Source: Warburgia ugandensis
Lineage: Eukaryota; Streptophyta; Magnoliopsida; Canellales; Canellaceae
Length of the DNA: 64,000 bases
Assembly (NCBI GenBank): GCA_035236585.1
Contig: CP141135.1
Span: forward strand, 1,150,001-1,214,000
Direction: 5' to 3'
The translations under genes and the position numbers were made by a program. Below the pieces are notes generated by a model, which searched no databases, was not told the origin of the DNA, and was given only the letters and a program-made list of their open reading frames with translations. Of the stretch, positions 55,700 to 64,000 are shown in pieces. Position 1 is the stretch's first letter. The number at the start of each line of letters is the position of its first letter.

Positions 55700-56440
55700 A
55701 TGGAAGAGATGTAGTCTCTTAAGAAGAATGAGACATGGGATTTAGTCCCACTCCCGAAAGATAAAAAGGCCATTGGTTGCAAATGGGTCTATAAAAGGAA
55801 AGAAGTCTTAAATGGAAAATTAGAAACGTACAAGGCAAGGTTAGTAGCTAAGGGCTATGCACAACAAGAAGAGATAGATTATAATGAAATTTTCTTGCCT
55901 GTTGTAAAACACACTTCTATAGGGGTCCTTCTTACTATGGTTGCTATGTATGATATGAAGCTTGAGCAACTTGATGTGAAGACTACATTTTTACATAGTG
56001 AGCTTGAAGAGAAGATATTTATGGCTCAACCAGAGGGGTTCGCTATGCCTGGTAAGGAAGATTGGGTTTGTCAACTTAAGAAGTCGTTTTACAGCCTGAA
56101 ACAATCTCCTAGACAATGGTATAGGCGGTTGGATGGCTTTAAGATAAGGCAAGGGTTTAAGAAGAACAATTATGATGGTTGTGTGTACTACTGGATACTT
56201 AAGGATGGTTCTCATATTTACTTGTGATATATGTAGATGATATGTTGATTGGATCCACTAACAAATTTGAAGTGAGCAGGTTAAAGCAAATGTTGAGCCA
56301 AGATTTTGGCATGAAAAACGTAGGTGTTGCAAAGAAGATTCTTGACATGGAGATCAAGAGAGACCATGAATATGGAAAGTTATGGTTGTTTCAAAGAAAC
56401 TACTCAGAGAATGTCCAAGCTCATTTTCACATTTAGAGGC
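55700..56440 (+). pseudogene. Copia reverse transcriptase (degraded)
   Basis: Begins near WKRCSLLRRMRHGI-type frame, then KWVYKRK, ARLVAKGYAQQ, LEQLDVKTTFLH, QPEGFAMPGKEDWVCQLKKS and the active site YVDDM at about 56,227. A frameshift just before YVDDM separates the two halves. Confidence 0.87.
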
Positions 56441-56619
56441 AAAAATAATATACCTTTAGCTTACCATTTTAAGTTATCTCATGAGTATTGCCCAAAGAGC
56501 AAGTAAGAGGAAGAATATATGGCTAAGGTTCTATATTCAAATGCAGTTGGGTGTTTGATGTATGCTATGGTATGTACTAGGCTAGATATTTCACAGGCAG
56601 TAAGTGTAGTTATAGGTTT

Positions 56620-57156
56620 ATGACTCATCTAGGTAAGAAACATTGGGAGACAATTGAATGGATTCTTCATTACTTGAAAGGTATTGTTGATATGAGCATT
56701 GTGTATGAAAGAGATAATAGAGTTATGCAAGTGGAAGGCTATGTAGATTTTGATTTTGCAAGTAACCTTGATAAGAGAAGGTCAATGACAGGTTATGTGT
56801 TTATTATGAGTGGTGGACTAATAAGTTGGAAGTCTACTCTACAACTTACTATAACCTTATCAACTATAGAGGCAGAATATATGGCAGCACTTGAGGTGGC
56901 TAAGGAGGCAATTTGGTTGAAGAGTTTGGTGGGTGAACTTGGTGTAGTTCAGGACAATGTATGCATTCTCTGTTATAGCCAAAGTGCAATTTATCTTACT
57001 AAAAATCCGATTTACGATAAATGGGCTAAACATATTGACATATGGTATCATAAACTTAGGGAATTTGTCGATGATGAAGGCACAATTGATTTGGAAAAGA
57101 TTTCAACAAATGATAATGTTGCAAATATCTTGATTAAACCAGTTTTCGTGGCCTAA
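56620..57156 (+). pseudogene. Copia RNase H domain
   Basis: Open for 178 residues: WILHYLKGIVD, GYVDFDFA (first acidic residue), KRRSMTGYVF, STIEAEYMAA (second acidic residue). The third position, normally CDSQSAI, reads CYSQSAI, so the catalytic aspartate is lost. The end VANILIKPV matches the usual ADILTKPL. Confidence 0.9.
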
Positions 57157-57272
57157 ATTTGATTAATCTCCAAAGTTGCTAGATGATTTATACCCTAGGG
57201 AGAGAAGGTGTATGGGGAGGGAGTTCATCTTGAGGTAGAGTGCTTGTATTCTCGTTGTGTTGGATATGAGGT

Positions 57273-57283
57273 AAGGTGGAGAA
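57273..57283 (+). other. Polypurine tract
   Basis: AAGGTGGAGAA immediately before the 3' LTR start TGTTATTTAGTG; the primer site for plus-strand synthesis. Confidence 0.75.
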
Positions 57284-57729
57284 TGTTATTTAGTGTCTCA
57301 TATATGAGGGCATTGGTGTAATTTTGGGTTTATTAGTTAATGTGAATTTTAAGAAATGTTATATCATATATGTAAACCTATGTTTTTAAGGGCAATGAGT
57401 ATGAGAGTGTAGGGTAGAAAAATAAATAGTGAAAATTATTGGATTTTTCTTGAGGTGACAAAGGTGAAGAAAATTGGTGGTTAATCTTAATCTTCAAGGT
57501 TCTTTATAATCACTCATTATTAGTGGATTTCTTTCTAGTTGCTCTTTTTGTGAATGTAAGCAAACCTTGTTGAACACATACATCTTGTGTCTCTCATTAA
57601 ATGTGTATGTCCCTCTTTCTCTATATTATTTTCCCTTAATTTCTTGACATATATGGGGTGCAAACATTCTTTTGTGTCATAAGGGGATCATTGGCTTCCA
57701 TAATATTCATCAAGGTGGGTTTTATAACA
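57284..57729 (+). repeat. 3' LTR of the copia element
   Basis: 446 bp, TGTTATTTAGTGTCTCAT to TTTATAACA. It differs from the 5' LTR at many scattered sites. Confidence 0.92.
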
Positions 57730-57795
57730 AGTAAGCCATGGGACTATTAGAAAAATCCTAGGAGCTAAATACATTAAGTCTAAAACCTACTCTTG

Positions 57796-58092
57796 CAGCC
57801 AGTATAATATAGCAGTAAACCTGCAATGCATATTTAATGGTTGGCCCATTGTGTAAGAATTATCCAGACAAATAACTGTATAGAAAATTGCTATATGAAT
57901 TTTAAAGCCATAATTTAATTACAAAATCATGCCAGGTGAATTTCCATTTTGAGAAGAAAGATAAGTGATTTTATTAAAAAGCTGACCCATAAGGTCAAAC
58001 TACAAGAGTGCTTAACAACAAAGCATACACAACCAGGAAAGCAATTAATTTGTTCAAAAGGAAATGAAAAAGTCATTATTAAGCTGTGTGAT
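57796..58092 (+). repeat. Tandem repeat unit, right copy
   Basis: Same block as 52,535-52,823 with scattered differences. Together they show that a ~350-bp tandem duplication existed before the copia element arrived. Confidence 0.85.
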
Positions 58093-58325
58093 TATTAGAA
58101 AAATCTTAGGAGTTGAATACATTAAGTTGATGCTTGAGATGAAAAGGGATTGGCAATGGCAGACTCGTACTAGGAATCTGCAATTCAGGACATGAGTATT
58201 AATTAGTAAGCCATGCAACTATTAGAAAAATCCTAGGAGCTGAATACACTAAGTTGATGCTTCAAATAAGAAGGGATTGGTATTGGCAGACTTGTCTTAG
58301 GAAAGCTGCAATTTAGGCCACAAGT
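58082..58325 (+). repeat. ~118-bp tandem duplication
   Basis: AAGC(T/C)GTG-like start, ATTAGAAAAATC(T/C)TAGGAG, TGAATAC, AAGTTGATGCTT and GGGATTGG(C/T)A(A/T)TGGCAGAC occur at 58,082-58,197 and 58,198-58,325. A third partial copy is at 57,730-57,775. Confidence 0.8.
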
Positions 58326-58625
58326 ATGCTGAAGAAACATCATGACTTGCTCAGTTATAGAGAATAAGAACTCATTTTTCACATTGGAGTGCACCTTTTG
58401 CGTGAATTATTTATGATGCATGGCTCTCCAAATGTGAATGTGGAATTGTGAAGTTGCTTAGTAAACTGAATCTAATTCATTAATAATGTGGAACAACACA
58501 AGATAATAAGAAAGAGGGATACATAAATGAACTTTGACATAGCACTCTAAGACTGTGATGTAGTCTTGAACATTGTATGCGGAAAAGATTGCAAGTTTCA
58601 CACTATCCATCGTGGCGCCCTATAG

Positions 58626-60850
58626 GGGTATAAAAAGATCAAAGATTACATCGCAAGTGCACGTGCTATTGTAATATAGCTAATGCAAGTATGGGTTGAT
58701 CCCACAGGGCCAAGCTTTTAGAACTTGAAGTTTTTAATAAAATTTAATTATTTAAAAATTAAATTAATTGACAATAATTAATAGAAAGAAATCATACTTT
58801 AAATTCGATTTAATAATGAAATTACAAAGGTCTAATTCCAAAAAGAAAAGGGGGAAAACAATAGAACCTTGATTAAAACTAAAACTAGAAAAAAAAAAGA
58901 AGAAGAAGGAAAAATCTATTTCCCTAGCTTAAGTATTGTCCAAGTTTTCAATTCTGGTATCACAAACTTCGATAAGACTTCATTAATATATTCAATATGT
59001 CCTTGGTTAATGATTAGACGGATGAATTTGTTAGATTCTTTAAATTTTCCAGAGATCTAGTCTAATTAAAGAATTTAAGAAATATTAATAGCTTAGATCT
59101 GATTTCAGGACTCAAATTGAAGATCAGGAATATCAATTAAGCTAGAAACTATCCTAAAAACAAGTTCTAAAAGTTAATTAAAATTATAAATTAAAATAGA
59201 TAAGAAATAAGAGTTTTTCTGTAGTTAAACCAAAACCCTTGATTTGGTTAAACAGGAACAGATAAGATAGTTCCTGGATTAACTACGGAATAACACAGAA
59301 TGTGAATAACCAAAACTAAAATAGCATAGAACACAAATAGTAACAGTAACAGGACTTAAAATGTAATTTAAATTATCATATGGGTAAAAGTGGAAAATTT
59401 CCCGAAATTTTCCTCTTTTTCCGGCGAGGTCAATCCGATGCCGGAGGAGATGAGGTGCAAACGCCGGTGATTAGGGCAGACAATGACCTGGGCCGGTGGA
59501 TATCTGAGCTAGGAATGCAGGGGCGTCAATTGGCTGAGTGGCGGACAGGGAATGATCTAGGGAAGACAACATTGGACAAGGAAGATTGGGGCGTTGTCTG
59601 GCCGTGATGGAGAAGAGGTAAGGGCCTGGAAGGAGAGATTCCGGTGATGCTATGGGTTGATGACGCTTGAACAGAAGATCCGGTCTGTGCGATAGAAGGC
59701 CAGGGCAGACAACGACGTGGGCTATGTGGGACCGGTGGAAGAGGGACGCTGGTGATTGGGGTTGATGGGAAAGGAAAAGAAAAAGAAAAAGCTGGGAAGA
59801 GGGTGCATGGAAGCCGACTATTGGGCAAGTGCCGATGATGGTGTCCGGTGATGGGATGAAGGGGTCTGGAGACAAAGAACGGTGGAGTGCGGTGGGGGCT
59901 GGGCTGGTGCGTCGAGTTCTATGCTGGACAACTGGTGCTAGTGAAACCGATTCACCGACTAGTAGAGAAACAAAGACCGTTGCGGGGTATGAAAAGAGGC
60001 AACTTAAGGTAGGGAGATATGAGGAAGATAGAGGAAGGGGTGAAAGGTGATGCAAAGGAGGGAGCTTGTACGTCGGGTTTTGGAGAACAAGGGCTTGAGA
60101 GGAAGTGGGAGTGGGTGTTGTGCGTGAGAGAGAAATAAGGGAGAAGGGCTGATTGACAGAGGAGTGGTGGAGGTTCACTGATGGAAGAATGGAGAGCAAT
60201 AGAGAAGGGGAGCCGAAAAAGAATAGATGCATGAAAAAGAAAACAATACGAGGAAACCGTAAAAGATGATGAAATAAGAAAGCAAACAGCCCAAACTCCA
60301 AAAACTAAAAACTCCTAAGCCTCTTACGGCTCCCCCTCTTATATAATTTCTTGCTTCCTAACTGTCCTCCCTTCATCTTTAGAATCTAGTTTTCTACTAG
60401 GAAACTTCCATTCTAATCCATATTTCCTCTCCTTATTAGAATTCCTCTTTCAAGGAAACTCTTGCTTGATTGATCTTCAAGATGATCTACACCGTCGAAA
60501 TTTAATCTAATCCACCCATTCCTCTTTTGATCGATTTATACCGTTGAACATCAATCTAAGCAATCGAACCCTCCTTTAGTTGATCTGCAAGGCTAAAGAC
60601 TAGATTAGAGTCATCTAAACTGTACATTAAGCATCCACTTAGCTCAATTGATCATCTGATCGTTATTTTTGATAATTTACGGTTGGATGGTCAATTTGAG
60701 CAAAATTTTATATTTTATCCAAAAATTACCAAATTAATGAGTTACATAGTCTAATTAAATATCAAATTAGGGGTCTTTTGGCCAAAATTAAACACTTAAT
60801 ATATGCATATGTTTATCATGCAGAGAATTTGAAACTCCTCTATAGTTTAA
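58626..60850 (-). mobile_element. Minus-strand LTR-like block
   Basis: The minus strand has a TATA box (60,338-60,345, TATATAAG followed by AGGGGGAGCC) and about 1.7 kb downstream the segment GGGATCAACCCATACTTGC and GCACTTGCGATG, typical of the R-U5 part of many plant LTRs. It ends near CCCCTATAGGGCGCCA, which may be the junction with a primer-binding site (GGCGCC). No matching second LTR and no coding region were found. It is a solo or broken LTR of a gypsy-type element. Confidence 0.4.
60338..60345 (-). promoter_or_regulatory. TATA box of the minus-strand LTR-like block
   Basis: The minus strand reads TATATAAG followed by a G-rich AGGGGGAGCCG. It would drive transcription leftwards from about 60,310. 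Confidence 0.45.
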
Positions 60851-61672
60851 AGAAGCTTTGAGTCCCCAAGTCGAGTGCATCTTGTAGTACTTTCAAGAAG
60901 TACACATGCAAAGGCTACCGAGTTGAATTAAAGCATGGCCTAGCTTATGTTAGCATCACAAGTAAATCATTCCTACATTCGTTTCCTTTGAAATGATAAG
61001 AATTACTATAAACCACAAAATGCTACACCGATGGAGTGGCATTCACAGTAAAGCAAATTGGCATGGAGTCTGCAAGTTCATGACCACTTCTAGGAATGTA
61101 GAAGAACGGAAAAGAACTACAATTCAATAATCAATCAGTCATGAGTAGAGATATTAGCATGATATGTCCAAACAAAATTCATTTCCATGAGAAATGAAAA
61201 TCATATAACTCTAAAATGTAACTGCCGTTATCTTAAGGAGCAGATATACTTGCTTCCACAAGCAGCACAGTTCCTGTTCTCTGGCAGCTTAAGAGGACCT
61301 TCCAGTATCTACATACAATTCTAGAAGCACGCGCTAGACAGGATTCAAGCAGACAATCTCTTGACTTCATGATATACCTGATCCCGGAAGGAGAAAAGCA
61401 AAAGTGATGAGAGTCGGCAGGGACAACGAGAAAGGTAAAACAAGAAACAAGCGAACTAGGATTGAGATTGAATAAAAGTAAAAACCCAAGTGATGAGTAG
61501 TGACGATTCTCCAAAAACATTTGGAGATAATTATACTAACAACGGACTATGTACAAACAAGACCTTTTCCTGACAACCCTTTGTACTACTTGCGACTGCT
61601 TGCAGTACGTATTAACTGAAGGATACAAGTTCATACTCCATGCTTTTCATTTTTACATTGGTCATTAATGTT
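60851..61672. other. Spacer around the orphan exon
   Basis: Apart from the ArfGAP-like exon I see no feature. Minus ORF 61,233-61,520 covers that exon in a different frame and is not a gene. Confidence 0.5.
61250..61308 (-). pseudogene. Orphan exon of an ArfGAP-domain protein
   Basis: A 59-nt exon-like segment with acceptor TGTAG and donor GTATAT. It encodes ILEGPLKLPENRNCAACGSK, which closely follows the start of the ArfGAP zinc finger of AGD5-type GTPase-activating proteins (family: LLKLPENRECADCKSK). The first zinc pair, C-x2-C, is kept; E and D at two positions have become N and A. Neither the preceding exon (the N-terminal helix) nor the following one (PRWASVNLGIF) is recognisable nearby. 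It is either part of a gene extending out of the window or a leftover fragment. No frame break within the segment. Confidence 0.45.
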
Positions 61673-61786
61673 TGGTGCACAAAGCTCCGCTTATACAGGG
61701 TCCAAGAGAGGCACGGACCATAAGGATCTGTAGTATGCAGCCTTACCTTGTATTTTTGCAAAAGGCTATTTCCACACCTTGAACCA
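61673..61786 (-). mobile_element. Au SINE, 5'-truncated
   Basis: The minus strand keeps the 3' two thirds of the family: GGTTCAAGGTGTGGAAATAG, CTACAGATCCTTATGGTCCG and GGAGCTTTGTGCACC. The part with boxes A and B is missing, so it cannot be transcribed from its own promoter. Confidence 0.75.
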
Positions 61787-62036
61787 GGTTTGTATTGGTT
61801 ATGATATATATGTGTGTGCCCTTTCAAATGAATAAATTTTGCCAGCAGTTTGTAAAAATCCACGAGAAGCAACTGCATGTATTTTTGGTGTAAACTGCTA
61901 TTTAACTACCAAGTCCATGGATATTGAGGTTCCACAAATTGTGCTTCCTGATTGTAATAACGGGGTCCAACGGTCACGCCGGCTGTTACACTGATACTTT
62001 AATCGAAGTAGTTGTTAGAGTCCTTATGGTACGCAA

Positions 62037-62272
62037 TTGAAACATGTTCTTGATGATGGTAAAAAGTGGTCTTTGGACGCAGGGGCTGCTCCTATTTTGC
62101 CTGAAGGCTTCAAATTAAATCCCCTGATGGTATTCCTACTGAGACGAAAGAAAAGATGGATAATCTTTTTTTCAAAGTTATCGCCCTGCCAAAACCATAT
62201 TCTTGTATTGGGTTCTTTAATGGATAATATAGATCCCCAACCAACAACTAAATTGGTCTAATTTCGGTGCAC
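62037..62272 (+). pseudogene. Unidentified coding-like stretch
   Basis: Two adjacent frames give a smooth protein-like reading: HVLDDGKKWSLDAGAAPILP, EGFKLNP, then after one frame change DGIPTETKEKMDNLFFKVIA and LPKPYSC up to a stop after FFNG. I do not recognise the family. It could be a decayed gene or retroelement gag. Confidence 0.25.
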
Positions 62273-62445
62273 TTCGTGCTCTAAATGCATCATGCAGCTC
62301 TCTAACTTTTACGGCTGCTCTCTTGTTTTGTTTCCTGCTGTTCCCATAAAGGCCATGAATTACAGACTCCAAAGTCTCTACATCTTTTAGACTCGTAAAT
62401 ATGCAAAAATTTTCATGAGAAAGTCCATGCATCAAAGCTTCCTTT
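62217..62445 (-). other. Unidentified ORF on the minus strand
   Basis: Open for 72 residues or slightly more: LKDVETLESVIHGLYGN, RKQNKRAAVKVRELHDAFRA and RSAPKLDQFSCWLG. It is preceded at 62,446 by an AAAAG that could be an acceptor. The even charge pattern suggests real coding, but I cannot name it. Confidence 0.25.
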
Positions 62446-62990
62446 TAGAGACAGAGAGAGAGAAAAAAAAAAAAAGAATAAATAAAACAGGAAGAAGTAC
62501 ATAAACCAAAGCAAAATGGAAAAAAGCATGAGAGACCAGTCACTTGTAATTCAGTTACCAAAGCAACAATTCAGAATAACCAAACATTAGCTCAATCAGA
62601 GTCATCGTCAGCTAGTATACAGCAAATCAAACAGAAGGCAATTTGAGAACAAAAGATACAGCAACAGATTAACGCATAATTTCCAATCGAATAACATGTT
62701 CATAAAGACCAACTAAAAGAACAGGAAGAAAAAAACATTTGAGATCTCAGAAAGCCATCAAGAAGCATACACCATTCCCATTCAGAAAGAAATAAGAAAC
62801 ATACATAGTTAACGAGGGTACCGCTGGGGTTAGTTTCATTTCACCTAAAGAACGAAATATATTTTCAATAGAGCGCAAAAACTGGAGCAATAAGAAAGCA
62901 AACACAACACACACCACACACAAACAGACCTCAATGTCTCATAGGTAAAAGAACCACAAACCTAACACAGATCGAATCTTAAAAAAAAAA

Positions 62991-63107
62991 AGGGGGCAGC
63001 CTAGTGCAACAAGCTCCCACATATGCAGGGTCCAGGGAAGGGGTGGACCACAATGGTCTATAGTACGTTGCCTTACCATGCATTTTTGCAAGAGGCTGTT
63101 TCCATGG
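62991..63107 (-). mobile_element. Au SINE, 5'-truncated
   Basis: The minus strand reads CCATGGAAACAGCCTCTTGC through CTATAGACCATTGTGGTCCA and TGTGGGAGCTTG to AGGCTGCCCCC and an oligo-T run (plus-strand A11). The promoter half is absent. It is better preserved than the copy at 61.7 kb. Confidence 0.8.
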
Positions 63108-64000
63108 TAAAATCTCTTGCACGAAAAGCAGAAAGCCAGTTAGCCACCAATGAAGAAAGCTAAACCGGCTAGCAAAGCACACTAGACATGCTTGAGCAAA
63201 ACCAGCATTGCGCACCAGCCAACAAAACAACAGATCTCAAAGAAGACCAATGCTGCAGAACTTGCAGCAGCAAACGAAGCGCACTATCAGTCAAACCACA
63301 GAGAAAGAAGCAGCCATCTCTGTGAACCACAGAGAGAACAGTGCAATCTGCCATTACAGTGAAATCTGTGCAGCAAAGCGGAGATATCATCTGACAAAAA
63401 GACTTGAAACCAACTCATCCACTCCGTGGCACAAAAGAAAACCAAAGAATCAACCTTCATCAAACATAAACTTGTTCTTATTTTCATTAAACATACAGAA
63501 GTTGATCTACTTAGGATTTCACAAAGAGAAACTCAAATCCATATAAGAAAATAAGGGAGTACACAAGTAGCATGTAATGAACCTCTATCAAACTAGTTGA
63601 ACTTCTATGTAAGCTCGATCACCGATTCCGGTTATTCAATGTTGCACTGTCCCTGGCAGAGCATGAGCAGAATTATTCTTGTTACAAACACAAATCAGGC
63701 TGCAGCCAGAGTAAAATTACCATCTAATTGCCTTTCAAAAAAGCAAAAAGAGAATTAAGATCTAATTGGGGCAAGTATAACAATAAAATCTTAGTACACT
63801 GAGTCAGAACTTCCCATTCACTTATTAAGAAACTTGTTTATATATGAAAAAAAAGCCTTTGAATATGGTCCAAGCAGGTGTTCCCAAACAAAAGAGGAAA
63901 ACCTGTCACAATGGCAAGTTAACTTGGCACCAAGATATCTGCTTACAAGAAAGCTATCATTCCATCCAAGGGGATGCCTGGAGCAGAACAGAAGAACATC
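63108..64000. other. Spacer at the right edge
   Basis: A-rich sequence with overlapping ORFs on both strands (for example 63,208-63,546 plus) that resemble no protein. It could be intron or UTR of a gene outside the window. Confidence 0.5.

Larger units (their letters stand above)
52824..57729 (+). mobile_element. Ty1/copia LTR retrotransposon, complete but inactivated
   Basis: 4.9 kb with LTRs of about 450 bp, a primer-binding site TGGTATCAGAGC just inside the 5' LTR, a polypurine tract before the 3' LTR and an exact 5-bp target duplication AGTAA (52,819-52,823 and 57,730-57,734). The internal order is gag, protease, integrase, reverse transcriptase, RNase H, which defines copia. The polyprotein is broken by stops and frameshifts in every domain, so it is non-functional. 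The two LTRs differ by many substitutions and small indels, showing an old insertion. Confidence 0.93.

Noticed and set aside
59471-60301. 276-residue ORF on the minus strand
   Set aside because: Rich in Ser, Pro, Leu and His with no recognisable domain; it lies in a GC-rich LTR-like leader and has a competing open frame on the other strand.

Overview
The window is nuclear DNA from a flowering plant. The signs are a plant class VIII myosin gene split into many small GT-AG exons, a plant-only DUF4408/DUF761 protein, a plant class III (secretory) peroxidase pseudogene, Au-type SINEs, an RTE-type LINE, a Ty1/copia element, long Ty3/gypsy-type LTRs and long dinucleotide microsatellites. The repeated phrases around GGGCCCACC and 'AACCGTTGATC' in spacer DNA remind me of magnoliid genomes, but that is only an impression.

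Region 1 (1-20,830, minus strand): a class VIII myosin heavy chain gene. I resolved 22 coding exons whose phases close exactly (2,919 nt, 973 codons). They carry the N-terminal extension, the whole motor and four IQ motifs; the coiled coil and tail lie beyond base 1. Intron 1 is 11.2 kb. It has been enlarged by a LINE inserted into an older LINE of the same family, proved by a 12-bp target-site duplication. The promoter TATA box is at 20,817-20,824 and the 5' UTR probably contains an intron.

Region 2 (20.9-30.9 kb): intergenic DNA with a Mutator-like MITE that carries a SINE fragment in one arm, a pair of related foldback elements, and a gag-only Ty3/gypsy remnant with two LTR-like ends.

Region 3 (30.9-34.4 kb, plus strand): a class III peroxidase pseudogene with three exons. 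It has a TATA box and signal-peptide region but also a premature stop, a lost disulphide cysteine, several frameshifts and apparently a lost splice acceptor. Its first intron holds three tandem ~290-bp units separated by CT repeats.

Region 4 (34.4-48.3 kb): one intact single-exon gene (37,384-38,283, minus) for a membrane protein with DUF4408 and DUF761, followed by spacer DNA with two full-length Au SINEs, a LINE RNase H-like scrap and a degenerate minisatellite.

Region 5 (48.3-60.9 kb): transposon-dominated. It holds a 2.65-kb solo LTR with a 5-bp duplication, a complete but inactivated Ty1/copia element (52,824-57,729) with PBS and matching 5-bp duplication, sitting inside an older tandem duplication, and a minus-strand LTR-like block.

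Region 6 (60.9-64 kb): two 5'-truncated Au SINEs, one orphan exon matching the ArfGAP zinc finger, and two unidentified coding-like stretches.

I found no evidence for a novel defence, biosynthetic or other multi-gene system. Only the myosin and the DUF4408 gene look functional; the most informative structures are the layered transposon insertions.
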